A stretch of 51,127 bases of DNA, from contig JAQCFG010000008.1 in the NCBI GenBank assembly GCA_027618255.1, forward strand, positions 1 through 51,127. Reading direction: 5' to 3'. Shown here one piece after another: positions 7,603-17,200 of this stretch. Origin of the DNA: Cyanobacteriota bacterium (GTDB lineage: Bacteria; Cyanobacteriota; Vampirovibrionia; LMEP-6097). Each line of letters starts with the position of its first letter. Within the stretch, counting starts at the first letter, position 1. The notes below the pieces were generated by a model, which was given only the letters and a program-made list of their open reading frames with translations, was not told the DNA's origin and did not search any database. A program made the translations under genes and the position numbers.

Positions 7603-8427
7603 TCATCCCAAAACTAAAGATAAATTAGTCTTGGCATGACCAACGGGAATATCCTTAGCTAAGCTAAAACCTTTACGCAAAACAAGTTCACTTAAATAAG
7701 TATCTGGATAATTTGCCTCAGAAGCTATACCTAATTGCATTTCAGCTATTGAATCAAAAATCCCTGCTAATTCAAGTTGATAAAACATCCGCTCAATTTT
7801 ATAGGCTGGTTCTTTACAATCTTCTAAAAACAAAATCGCATCTTGCATATCTGGCAAATACTTTGTACCAACCAAACTAGCAACCAAGCTCAAATTACCA
7901 CCATGTACTTTAATCCCTTGGTTTAATTTCATTTGATAATTCATATAAGCTTCTGGATCAATTTGATTCAACAAATCTATGAAGCTATCATTCGTTGTTT
8001 TATTCATTGTCGCAAGCTCGATGAGCATTGGCGTGTGAAATAATTCAAGTTTGCCATGATAGGCTTGTGTATACAAAGCCATAAACAAAGCCGTCAAGTC
8101 ACTGTAACCCAGTACTGGCTTAGGATTCTTGCCCATATAATCATAATCAAGCTTGTCGAGTAATTGCATGCAACCATAACCACCACGCATCGACAATAAA
8201 ATATCTACTTCTGGATCTGACCAGACTTGCATTATCCCTTCTATCCTCGCTTCTATAGATCCAGCAAAGAAACTCCCGTGACAGAGCTCTTCTTGCAGCA
8301 AAATATTTTTAGCTTGCTTTACTTTAAAGCCAAGCTCTTGAAGATAATGAATACCAGCTTCTAAGTTCTCTCCATCTTTGAGAGCTGAAGCAGGAGCAAT
8401 GATTCCAATAGTAGATGCTTTGGACAC
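7603..8427 (-). CDS. ldcA: LD-carboxypeptidase (peptidase S66), C-terminus ended by a repeat
   Basis: A cytoplasmic enzyme that removes the terminal D-Ala from tetrapeptides during murein recycling. It has STIGIIAPASAL at the N-terminus, SMRGGYGCMQLL, the nucleophile motif GYSDLTAL, a GGNLSLV segment, the acidic FLEDCKEPAYKIERM and a histidine in VGHAKTNLSLVLG. S66 enzymes usually continue 10-25 residues beyond this last motif; here TGA falls directly at the GTCATTGCGAG repeat, so the tail is probably trimmed. The frame is open to a TTG at 8445, but TATACT (8434-8439) ends exactly 6 bases before a GTG at 8427, which I take as a leaderless start. Confidence 0.85.
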   Translation of the reverse strand: MSKASTIGIIAPASALKDGENLEAGIHYLQELGFKVKQAKNILLQEELCHGSFFAGSIEARIEGIMQVWSDPEVDILLSMRGGYGCMQLLDKLDYDYMGKNPKPVLGYSDLTALFMALYTQAYHGKLELFHTPMLIELATMNKTTNDSFIDLLNQIDPEAYMNYQMKLNQGIKVHGGNLSLVASLVGTKYLPDMQDAILFLEDCKEPAYKIERMFYQLELAGIFDSIAEMQLGIASEANYPDTYLSELVLRKGFSLAKDIPVGHAKTNLSLVLG

Positions 8428-8433
8428 ACCCAT

Positions 8434-8439
8434 AGTATA
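8434..8439 (-). promoter_or_regulatory. -10 element for ldcA, leaderless GTG start
   Basis: TATACT on the minus strand, 6 bases before GTG 8427. It lies inside the frame if the upstream TTG (8445) were used, which argues for the GTG. Confidence 0.5.
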
Positions 8440-8508
8440 TATCAAAGCTTATCTGTCAGCGCTCTGCTCTACATTTTGACTATGTTTCCAGTCTTTCAGT
8501 ACCGCATC

Positions 8509-8832
8509 CTACGCCCTTGCAATAGTAGTATTGCCATAAGGATCTTGCTTATTTAAATCTGATTCAGCAGAACTTGCAATCTGTCTAATTGCATATTCTG
8601 GTTTAATATCATCAACAGAGGAGGCTCCAGGAAACTGAACAGCTTCATCATGGTAAAGATTATGTCCTAAGCCTTGGCTCTTAGCAATATGTTCAAACAA
8701 TCCAGATAAACTTGCAACACGCTCAGAAATAGAGTTATCACCAGATTCTGCTTTTTTTTGTACAGAATCAGGTGATTTCAACCGGGAAATCTGCTGGGAA
8801 TCTCTTGTTTGGATAGCTTCACTGCGTTCCAT
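8509..8832 (-). CDS. Small hypothetical protein with a repeat-derived N-terminus
   Basis: 107 residues, hydrophilic, no recognised domain. The first codons (MERSEAIQ) come from a sequence resembling the GTCATTGCGAG/GCGAAGCAATCC repeat, a known source of spurious or extended starts, so the first about 10 residues may not be original. A TATAGT hexamer lies only 1 base before this ATG, which also suggests that the true start is further in. It could be a real small protein with a low-complexity Ser/Gln/Lys-rich N-terminus, or a remnant. Confidence 0.4.
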   Translation of the reverse strand: MERSEAIQTRDSQQISRLKSPDSVQKKAESGDNSISERVASLSGLFEHIAKSQGLGHNLYHDEAVQFPGASSVDDIKPEYAIRQIASSAESDLNKQDPYGNTTIARA

Positions 8833-8896
8833 GACTATACAAGGGTTTTCAGAGAGGATATTTTACAAGAAATGCCTTAATCAAGTATTAACCTAT

Positions 8897-9838
8897 TTAT
8901 TTCTTGGCATGTCCCAAAATCCCTAGAATCGCTTCAAAATCATCAGCTACTGGAGCTTCAAAAAACATTCTTTCTTGAGTTCTCGGATGTTCAAATGACA
9001 GACGATAAGCATGAAGCATGGGACGTTTGACATTGAAGCCAGTCTTCTTACTAGCATTGTAAATATAATCACCAATAATTGGATGATTGTACGAAGACAT
9101 ATGCACGCGGATTTGATGAGTGCGACCAGTTTCAAGTTCACATTCAATCAAACTATAATGCTTGCCACCAAACTCTAGAGCCTCAAGCACTTTGAACTTG
9201 GTTAATGCTGATCTGGATTTGGTTCTAGCACTAAGGACAACTGCCATACGTTTGCGTTCTTTAGGATCTCTACCAATTGGTTTATTAATCTCACCTTTAC
9301 TTTCCTTGAACTTGCCTTGAGTAATTGCTTTATAAAAACGTTTGCAAGTTCTATCTTGAATTTGTTTAGCAAGACTTTGGTGTGCGTCATTACTTTTGGC
9401 AACTACTATTAGACCAGAGGTGTCTTTATCGAGTCTATGAACTATGCCGGGTCTTAAGACACCATTGATATCAGAGAGGCTTGCACCAGCATGATACAAA
9501 ACAGCATTAACTAAAGTCCCAGAATAGATTCCTGGAGCTGGATGAACAATCATATTGATTGGTTTATTGATCACCATTAGGTCATCATCTTCATAAATAA
9601 TATCCAATGGAATGTTTTCAGCAACAAGATTCAGTTCTTCAGCATCGGGAATTATAATATCAATCTCATCATCTAGACTAAGTTTGTAACTTGCTTTTTT
9701 CTCTTTGCCATCTACCGTAATCTGTCCTTGGTCTATTAGTTTTTTGATATATGAGCGTGAAAGTTTAAGCCCTTCATATTCACCCAAAAAAACATCCAAA
9801 CGAGTATCTACTCCAGGCTCATCAATTACAATTTTCAT
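8897..9838 (-). CDS. rluD: RluA-family 23S rRNA pseudouridine synthase
   Basis: Converts uridine to pseudouridine in 23S rRNA. An N-terminal S4 RNA-binding domain (residues about 8-60: TRLDVFLGEYEGLKLSRSYI, GQITVDGKEKKASYKL) is followed by the catalytic domain with GIVHRLDKDTSGLIVVAK, whose HRLDKDTSG holds the catalytic Asp. ECELETGRTHQIRVHM and HPIIGDYIY further support the family. Length is 313 residues, normal. RluD is the best guess; RluC-like specificity cannot be excluded. It follows lspA after 14 bp, the common lspA-rluD order. Confidence 0.92.
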   Translation of the reverse strand: MKIVIDEPGVDTRLDVFLGEYEGLKLSRSYIKKLIDQGQITVDGKEKKASYKLSLDDEIDIIIPDAEELNLVAENIPLDIIYEDDDLMVINKPINMIVHPAPGIYSGTLVNAVLYHAGASLSDINGVLRPGIVHRLDKDTSGLIVVAKSNDAHQSLAKQIQDRTCKRFYKAITQGKFKESKGEINKPIGRDPKERKRMAVVLSARTKSRSALTKFKVLEALEFGGKHYSLIECELETGRTHQIRVHMSSYNHPIIGDYIYNASKKTGFNVKRPMLHAYRLSFEHPRTQERMFFEAPVADDFEAILGILGHAKK

Positions 9839-9852
9839 CCGTCTTCACTGCG

Positions 9853-10308
9853 TTACGACGCAATCCCCCCGTCCTTACTACAGCACGATAGCTTCTTGTT
9901 TTGAAAGCTCTCTACTAGCAAAGCCACTACACCCAAGTTAAGCGCAATATCACTGACATTAAAGACAGCAAAATCAATAAACAATGGATTAATAAAATCA
10001 ACTACATAGCCATAGAAAAAACGGTCAATTAAGTTACCAAGCCCGCCAGCAATAATCAAAGCAAAACCAAGATCTAGTTTTTTGTTTTTAATGACCCAAG
10101 CAATTAAACCAAGAATAATCAAGCAATTAATCCAAATCAAAAGCATCGGCATATCATTGAACAGACTAAAAGCAATCCCGGTATTTTCTGCATAATGCAA
10201 TTCAAGTATCCCAGGAATCACTTCCATAGGAGCTTGTTCCTTCAAAGAAGCAATCGCCCAGAGCTTTGTAAGCCTGTCAAAGATCAAGACTATAAAAAGC
10301 CAAAGCAT
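9853..10308 (-). CDS. lspA: Lipoprotein signal peptidase
   Basis: An inner-membrane aspartyl protease that cleaves prolipoproteins at the lipobox cysteine. It has four transmembrane segments, AENTGIAFSLF after the first, and the catalytic aspartates in GGLGNLIDRFFYGYVVDFI and NVSDIALNLG. The 151-residue length is typical. The start overlaps the previous gene's stop (TAATG), showing an operon with the membrane protein upstream and rluD downstream. Its substrate class is present in the window: the binding lipoprotein at 49567. Confidence 0.95.
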   Translation of the reverse strand: MLWLFIVLIFDRLTKLWAIASLKEQAPMEVIPGILELHYAENTGIAFSLFNDMPMLLIWINCLIILGLIAWVIKNKKLDLGFALIIAGGLGNLIDRFFYGYVVDFINPLFIDFAVFNVSDIALNLGVVALLVESFQNKKLSCCSKDGGIAS

Positions 10309-10964
10309 TATTTTTTAGCAGTTTTGTCCTTGTTTTTTTGCTCCATCGCTTTTGCTTTGCGGCGCATTTGACCAAGGTTTTGCATTGCTGCAATTCCACC
10401 TTTGCCTTGCATCTTCGCTGAAGCATAAGCAGAACTTGCTTGTAACAGAATATTAGTTGCAACCATATCAAGCTTGGCTTCACCACGTTTGAAATAGCCC
10501 CAAATAAACAAGGGTAAAAATATCGCTGAAATAATCAAATACTTTTGAATTGTTGGATTTGAAAACTCCAAAGGTCTAGTTGCAATAGTCAAACTTATCA
10601 AAACTATCATCCCTAGCATCCCAGCCAAAAACGGAATCATCTTAATCAAAGTAATTTTGTGTAAGCTTTGAGCCTTGCGAGTTGTAATATCACTAATTTG
10701 CAAAGCCACTTGCGAATTAACCTTGTCTCTTTCAAATCTTTTGATTACTTCATAAATATGTTTCTCACTAGGATCAACTTTGCTTTTAGTCACAAAGCGC
10801 ATGATAGTAGCCCAAGTTGAAAAAGCCCCAAGCTCACCCTTGACCTGCCTGATAACACCATTAACAAAATTGTCATAGATCTTACCGGCTTTTTCTTGAT
10901 TAGCCTTTGTAACCGTAAGATCTGGCTGTTGTATGGTCATTTTTGATTTTTTGCTAACTTGCAT
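10308..10964 (-). CDS. Uncharacterised membrane protein, two transmembrane segments
   Basis: 218 residues: a basic cytoplasmic N-terminal region (residues 1-100), two hydrophobic segments (about 105-130 LIKMIPFLAGMLGMIVLISL and 142-160 YLIISAIFLPLFIWGYF), and a lysine/methionine-rich tail. No recognised domain. It is the first gene of an operon with lspA and rluD. TAGAAT preceded by TGC lies 9 bases before the ATG at 10964, giving a leader of 2-3 bases; an internal ATG nine codons in is an alternative start. Confidence 0.75.
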   Translation of the reverse strand: MQVSKKSKMTIQQPDLTVTKANQEKAGKIYDNFVNGVIRQVKGELGAFSTWATIMRFVTKSKVDPSEKHIYEVIKRFERDKVNSQVALQISDITTRKAQSLHKITLIKMIPFLAGMLGMIVLISLTIATRPLEFSNPTIQKYLIISAIFLPLFIWGYFKRGEAKLDMVATNILLQASSAYASAKMQGKGGIAAMQNLGQMRRKAKAMEQKNKDKTAKK

Positions 10965-11003
10965 CGAGATTAGATTCTAGCATATTAGCCGAATTAGCTC
11001 ATG

Positions 11004-11009
11004 TATAAT
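11004..11009 (+). promoter_or_regulatory. -10 element, leaderless start of a secreted protein gene
   Basis: TATAAT ends 6 bases before ATG 11016. The only earlier ATG (11001) overlaps the -10 itself and would lie upstream of the transcription start, so 11016 is the start. Confidence 0.65.
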
Positions 11010-11015
11010 CAACTA

Positions 11016-11408
11016 ATGCCCTTCATTTGCATAATCCTAATATCATTCCTGAGCCTTCAACCAGCCCTAGCAATTTACCCGACTGCCAAAGTTAAAATCC
11101 ATAATGCCAAGCTCAAATCAGGCAAAAAAGATTCACTGAGTAATAAATGGCTTGATTATATCGAGGAAGAGCCCGAGCTACTTCAAGCAAAAGACAAAGA
11201 CTACAAAGTAGATCAATACTGCAGCTTTAGTATTGAAGCGACTGAAGATGGCAAGTTGAATCTAGAGAGCATCAAACTACTCAAACACGAAAACAACATT
11301 GCATACAACCTTAAAGCGATTCAATTCCTTCGTGAGAGGGAAATCACAATCAAGCAAAAAAATACTACTAAACCAATTGAGCTTGAGTTTCTTTATTTGA
11401 GCTTTTAA
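11016..11408 (+). CDS. Small secreted protein, TonB C-terminal-like
   Basis: 130 residues with a clear signal peptide (MPFICIILISFLSLQPALA|IYP). The mature part has a basic linker and then CSFSIEATEDGKLNLESIKL...AYNLKAIQFLRE, a pattern like the TonB C-terminal fold, where a strand-dG-strand is followed by a helix. I see no transmembrane anchor beyond the signal peptide, so it would be a free periplasmic protein. Function unknown. Its last 41 bases overlap the convergent csaB 3' end. Confidence 0.7.
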   Translation: MPFICIILISFLSLQPALAIYPTAKVKIHNAKLKSGKKDSLSNKWLDYIEEEPELLQAKDKDYKVDQYCSFSIEATEDGKLNLESIKLLKHENNIAYNLKAIQFLREREITIKQKNTTKPIELEFLYLSF

Positions 11409-12270
11409 GGCACTCACTTGCACGTCTACTCAACTCATCAAGCTCAAAGCGATGAATTTGCAATTGCAATTGCTCCAGCTTGGGATCATAACTAATTGCC
11501 TTTAATTCAAGTCCAGCAATATGAGCCAAAATCAAAGCATGTAAACGCATTGAAACAATTGTTTTTGCAGATTTGGCAAGTAAATAAATTAGTTCTTCTG
11601 GTTTATAATCATGTGCTTTGATTTCTATAAACTCTCTATCACCTATAAGTTCTTTTACTTGATCATTATCTCCTGGTTGCATTTCCAAAAGCATCACGGG
11701 AAGCTCAGTAGCGCTCGCCAGTACCTGTTCAAGCAGTTCTTTGTAATCCTCATAAGGTCTTAGTTGCCTTAAAGCCAAAACTAAATGATTCTTAGCTAAT
11801 GGTAAATCGATTTCAATTGTATCTTTTTGTTTTTTATAATCTTCAACTAAATTCCAAGCAAGGTCAGAACCATAATAATGATCAAGATCAAGTCTTTGTA
11901 ATAAATCAGAACTTGCCATATCTCGCACACTAATATTGGTTGCTAATCTCAAAGCAAAATAGCTTGAAAGTTTGGACAAAGGACTAGAAAGCGGCCCTAT
12001 GCCTTGAGCCAAAATACTAATTTCTGTTTTAGTTAACCAAGAGTAAAACAGTACTAATGAGTAGTAAAAAGGGCTTAATGGGCTACTTAGGTCTTGAAAC
12101 AAACCACCAATAGCAATAATCTTCTCTGCCTTATAAATTAGCTTAAGATGCTGCCAAAGTGAGTTCTCTTTACTTAACCGAACCGAGTCTGGGTACTGCT
12201 TCTCAACGATTGAAGCTAGTATCTCATCGCCATAATTATCACCGCATAAATATCCAAAAACTAAAATCAT
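11368..12270 (-). CDS. csaB: CsaB-type polysaccharide pyruvyltransferase
   Basis: Transfers pyruvate from phosphoenolpyruvate to a cell-wall polysaccharide; in Gram-positives and cyanobacteria this ketal anchors SLH-domain proteins. Family features: N-terminal MILVFGYLCGDNYGDEIL, IIAIGGLFQDLSSPLS, the SILAQGIGPL strand, ISVRDMASSDLL, and the C-terminal IVSMRLHALILAHIAG with the conserved RLH. 300 residues is normal. There is no SLH protein in the window. Confidence 0.85.
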   Translation of the reverse strand: MILVFGYLCGDNYGDEILASIVEKQYPDSVRLSKENSLWQHLKLIYKAEKIIAIGGLFQDLSSPLSPFYYSLVLFYSWLTKTEISILAQGIGPLSSPLSKLSSYFALRLATNISVRDMASSDLLQRLDLDHYYGSDLAWNLVEDYKKQKDTIEIDLPLAKNHLVLALRQLRPYEDYKELLEQVLASATELPVMLLEMQPGDNDQVKELIGDREFIEIKAHDYKPEELIYLLAKSAKTIVSMRLHALILAHIAGLELKAISYDPKLEQLQLQIHRFELDELSRRASECLKSSNKETQAQLV

Positions 12271-12281
12271 ATATAAACACC

Positions 12282-12393
12282 GTCATTGCTAGGAGAGCGA
12301 AGCTCAACGCGGCAACCTAAGGCATAGAAATATTGTACAATACCTTATGTCCTTATACTTGATTGCCACGCCGCTAACGCGGCTCGCAATGAC
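12282..12393. repeat. GTCATTGC palindromic repeat upstream of lepA
   Basis: About 112 bp with imperfect inverted arms: GTCATTGCTAGGAGAGCGAA... at the left and ...GCGGCTCGCAATGAC at the right. A central palindrome (AATATTGTACAATA) is flanked by AAGGCATA and TATGTCCTT. Same family as 7444-7601. It occupies almost the whole csaB-lepA gap and may carry the lepA promoter. Confidence 0.75.
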
Positions 12394-12401
12394 AATAAAT
12401 T

Positions 12402-14195
12402 ATGAATAATCAGTCCAAAATTAGGGTATTTTCAATCATTGCCCATATAGACCACGGCAAATCGACACTCGCTGATCGATTACTAGAATTTACTGGCACT
12501 ATTTCTAAGCGCGATATGCAAGCACAGCTCATGGACACCATGGATATTGAGCGAGAGCGCGGTATCACCATCAAGCTCAACATGGCAAGAATGGAATACA
12601 AAGGCTATATTCTTAATTTAATTGACACACCTGGTCACGTTGATTTCACTTACGAAGTCTCTCGCTCACTAGCTGCTTGTGAAGGTGCGCTGCTAGTGGT
12701 TGACGCAAGTCAAGGAGTTGAAGCGCAAACACTCGCCAATGTTTACTTAGCATTGGAACATAATCTTGAAATCATACCAGTTCTCAATAAAGTAGATCTA
12801 CCAAGTGCCGACGTCGAGAGAGTCAAGCAAGAAATTGAAGAGATTATTGGACTTGATTGTTCTAACGCCATTGAAGTTAGCGCCAAGAGTGGACTCAATA
12901 TCGAAGCACTCTTAGAAGCAATCATAGAGAGGATTCCAGCACCGAAAGGAGATATTAACAAACCACTGAAAGCACTTGTCTTTGACAGCTACTATGATTC
13001 TTACTTAGGGATTGTTGCTTACGCCCGTATCGTAGAAGGTCAAGTCAAACGACTTGAAGATATCAAATTTATACAAAGTGGTAGAAAATATCAAGTAACA
13101 GAACTTGGTTACCGCAATCCAGGCAAGATAGAAACTCAATCTCTTCAAGCAGGTGATGTTGGCTATATCGCCTGTTCAATCAAAGAAATTCTAAGCATCG
13201 TCGGAGATACTATTACCACTATCGCCAATCCAACAAAGGAAGCTATACCAGGTTATAAGGCTGTATCGCCTGTAGTCTTTTGTGGTCTTTATCCAGTAGA
13301 CAATAAGGAGTATGAAGATCTCAGAGAAGCATTAGAAAAACTCAAACTTAATGACAGCTCCATTAGTTTTGAACCAGAAAGTTCAAAAGCCCTAGGTTCT
13401 GGTTATCGTTGTGGTTTCCTGGGCCTATTACACATGGAAGTCGCTCAGGAAAGGCTAGAGAGAGAATATAATCTCAACTTGATTACCACCGCACCAAGTG
13501 TAATTTACAGAGTACATAAGATGAAAGGTGAGATAGTAGAAATTGATAATCCAAGTAATTTACCTGATCCCACTCATATAGATTTTATTGAAGAACCCTA
13601 CGTCACTTTAAATATAATGCTACCACAGGACTACGTTGGAGCCATTATGGAACTGTGCCAAGATCGTCGTGGGATTTACAAAGACATGTCACACATCAAT
13701 GTTGGCAGTGTCGCTTCACGCACCAGGTTGCATTATGAAATTCCACTTTCAGAAATCGTAACTGATTTTTTTGATCACCTCAAATCAAGATCCAAAGGTT
13801 ACGCCACTATGGACTATGAAGTCTCCGGCTATAAAAAAAATAAGCTAGTCAAAATGGATATTTTACTTAATGGCGAAAAAGTCGATGCACTATCAACTAT
13901 TGTTTTTAACGAAAGCGCACATGGCATCGGTTCTAAGTTAGCCAAAAAACTCAAAGAAGTAATCCCGCCTCATTTATTCGAAGTGCCAATTCAAGCTGCT
14001 ATTGGTGGCAAGATAGTTGCTCGTGAAACAGTAAGAGCCCAGCGCAAGGATGTAACTGCCAAGTGCTACGGTGGTGACATTAGTCGTAAGAAAAAACTAC
14101 TTGATAAACAGAAAAAGGGTAAAAAACGCATGAAGAACGTTGGTTCAGTTGAATTACCTCAAGAGGCCTTTATGGCTATTTTAAAATTGGATTAG
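12402..14195 (+). CDS. lepA: Elongation factor 4 (LepA)
   Basis: A ribosome-associated GTPase affecting translocation and initiation. G1 is [15 protein letters not shown]2 RGITIKLN, G3 [13 protein letters not shown]4 NKVD. The LepA-specific C-terminal domain ends with [26 protein letters not shown] before [15 protein letters not shown]. 597 residues is the standard length. TGACAAT ends 5 bases before the ATG, so this may also be a leaderless start. Confidence 0.97.
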   Translation: MNNQSKIRVFSIIAHIDHGKSTLADRLLEFTGTISKRDMQAQLMDTMDIERERGITIKLNMARMEYKGYILNLIDTPGHVDFTYEVSRSLAACEGALLVVDASQGVEAQTLANVYLALEHNLEIIPVLNKVDLPSADVERVKQEIEEIIGLDCSNAIEVSAKSGLNIEALLEAIIERIPAPKGDINKPLKALVFDSYYDSYLGIVAYARIVEGQVKRLEDIKFIQSGRKYQVTELGYRNPGKIETQSLQAGDVGYIACSIKEILSIVGDTITTIANPTKEAIPGYKAVSPVVFCGLYPVDNKEYEDLREALEKLKLNDSSISFEPESSKALGSGYRCGFLGLLHMEVAQERLEREYNLNLITTAPSVIYRVHKMKGEIVEIDNPSNLPDPTHIDFIEEPYVTLNIMLPQDYVGAIMELCQDRRGIYKDMSHINVGSVASRTRLHYEIPLSEIVTDFFDHLKSRSKGYATMDYEVSGYKKNKLVKMDILLNGEKVDALSTIVFNESAHGIGSKLAKKLKEVIPPHLFEVPIQAAIGGKIVARETVRAQRKDVTAKCYGGDISRKKKLLDKQKKGKKRMKNVGSVELPQEAFMAILKLD

Positions 14196-14257
14196 ATAAG
14201 CCAAGTCTAAAGTATAAGCTCGTAATACCTATCCCAAAACTAGGCTTTGCATTAGAC

Positions 14258-14263
14258 TATAAG
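14258..14263 (+). promoter_or_regulatory. -10 element for the giant gene, near-leaderless
   Basis: TATAAG ends 8 bases before ATG 14272, predicting a 0-2 base leader. No Shine-Dalgarno site. Confidence 0.45.
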
Positions 14264-14271
14264 CTACAGCA

Positions 14272-17200
14272 ATGCTTGAGCTATACCAATTTAACAAAGA
14301 AAACCAAACCAAAAACGGCTTAAGTCGTTGGGATGAAAATGATTCTGAAGTAACAACTAATCTAGTTAGCTTCAATCTTTATAAATTCAAAGTGAAAGAT
14401 GGCTCGGACAATCTCTGTACTGAATTAATGGCTGAACTTAATAGACTCTATAAAGAAAATGACAAGTTTCAAAGCTATTTTAATAAAGTCAACAGCAAAC
14501 AAATTGATGTCGAATTCAGGGATGACTATCATCACTTATTAATTTATGACTCAGTCAAAAATAGACTTATTCTTGACTCTAAGGTAGTCAATCAATTTAG
14601 TCCTGTTTATTTCTGGGCTTTTTATTATTCACTTGCAAGACAAAACCAAACTGAAGATCTGCTTTATCAAGAGATGTTTGAGTTTTTCACTTGCTTTGAC
14701 TTCAGACTAATTGATTCAGCAATCAAGTTCCTAGAAAGGGATAGAGAAAGCAGCAAAAGCTTTGATGCTGGTTCATATTTATTAAATTACCTCAAAGCTG
14801 TCTTTGCAAAAATCACCAATGGCACTGAAACAGATGGCTATTTAGCCACTCAACTACTTCGCAATAGAACTCTTGCCGGCAAATTACCTTACAACCTTGC
14901 AGAGTTTGAAGCGATCTTAAACAAATACGCCAATGATGACCCATTCTCTGGTGAAGCCTGCCAGGAATATTTTGATAGCTTCAAGAGTAATTACGATCCA
15001 GATCATGCCAAGGTTTATTACAAACACTTATTAGTTTCTCTCAAAAAGATTGGTCTCAGAACCATTGCCCAGAGAGGTTCTCGTGTTGCTCACGAACAAG
15101 GACCGATACTGGTCAATTCCACAAGCATAATCATTGATCAAGATTTTGAACTTAGTCTACGCAAAGCAAGGTCATCAACCATAGAAACAATTTCTAAACT
15201 TGAAGATGCTGCAAACAAGTTCTTCAAACTAAGTGCTGACTTTGAATTAGACAAAGACAAACAAAAACTTAAATCATTTTTTGCCGCAAAGCTACTTAAT
15301 ATCAATCTTGACCTAGATAACCTAATCTACCTAGCAAAATCAAATTCACCCAAAGCTCGCTTCCTCAAGTCAGTCAATGAGTTTCGCGACAATGTATCAA
15401 GTTACAGTACAGTCTTACTTCAACAGGCAAGAAGCAATAAAAATAAAGAAGCTGGCATCAATTTTCATGACGCAGTAAGGATCCAAGAAAAAAACTTACT
15501 CTCAATAATTTTTGACTTAAATCAATTAATAGAAGGAAGTACTCAAGAAAAAGCCAACTCAGTAGTCTATATTCAAAGACCAAGCTCTAGATCAGGTCAC
15601 TTCATTGCAAGGCTTTTACTTGGGCAAAAACTTTATATCGAAACAGATCAAGAATCAGAGAAACACAGACTCAATGGTATTCCTTACAACTTTGTTAGCC
15701 CTGATTTTGACCTAGTAGCTGGAGGGCTTGATTCATTCTTTGAAAACGCCTCCATCTCAGTTGTTACAGATAGACAAAGCGGCAAGCCTGATATCAAGTG
15801 GGAAAACGCTGAGGACCTAGCGATTAGCCTTGCTCCTGGGATGTATGAAGCTATCAAGACAGCTCAAAACCAAGGCAAAAATTTCCACTATCAACTTGAA
15901 ACTACTTTACTTGGTCCATTGATTGAAATTTTCTTGGCAATTCTCGAAAATGAAATCAGCAATGTCGCCAGCATAGAAACAGACAATCAATACAAACATG
16001 GTCTTAGCCTGGATAATTTATTTTCGGCAAGTGAAGCCAAAGCCCAAAACCCTGAGCTAGAAAAAATCCTCATTGGCTATCAAAGAGAAATCAATGAAGC
16101 TGCTGATTTTTGTTTCAAGTACTACTTGCTTGAGGATGAGGTTCAGAGCTATATGCTGCAAGAGGGCTTAGCTCGCCAGGAAGCTAGTCAGGAGCTGCTA
16201 CTCAATCTATATGACGTCCAAAGAGACGTCGCCAAATATTGTTTGCTCAAGAAATCACCAGAGCTTGGCTCTGAGCTTTTCACTCAATTTAAGACTTGGT
16301 CTGAGACTATCATGTCTGATGAGAAGCTGTCAGCAAAGAATAGAGCCGATCAAATCAGTCACAAACTTAACCAATATATTGAGAATTCAGCGGCAAAGAT
16401 CTTTGTCAAGAAATATATCAGATATCCACAATCAACAGCCCGTAAGGAATACCTAGAAGCCAATCCTCAAATCAACAGGATCAATATCACTAGCAATAAA
16501 TCAATCAAAGATGCGGATTTCTATTTTGACTTGAGCGTTGCTCCAAGTCGTATTGATTTTGGAAAGCACGTAGTAGCCTCAATCACAACTATCATGGGTA
16601 GAATAATTGGTGCCAATGACCCTGAAGCCCTGATTAAAGCCAAAGAATATATTGACTTTGTTTCGCAAACACAAAACAGCATCTTTGAATCGGCTGCGGA
16701 AGCTGGCTCCGTCAAGGTAATCGAGAACACTTGCAGAGCTATTCAATACTCCAAAGCAATTTCTTTCCAAGGTGTTTTTCAATCATTTGCAATTGACGGA
16801 GCACTTGCAAGATCTACTATCAACTCTCGTAACGACAAAGCATCTGGCTTGCATGTCATGGAATACGGCACAATGGCTTCAACCGGTTATTGCATCACAA
16901 AAGAACCGCTGTTTATTTTATTGGGACTTGCTATCAAGTCGGATACCTTGTTTGATTACCTTGGAGTAGAAACTGAAGAAGCCAGAAATGAATTGAGATC
17001 AATCATGGCAGAGCTAATGGAGCTACGTACTAGTTTCAGCTCAGACCTTGATTGGCAAATGCATATCTATCAAGAGATGGCAGAATCCAAAACCATACAG
17101 AAGTATCTTGCAAACCCAGATTACAAATGGCTTCCGAACCTCAAATCCATCTTTGCCTTGTTTAAATATCTAGCAGACTACGGCACCGAAGATCAAATGA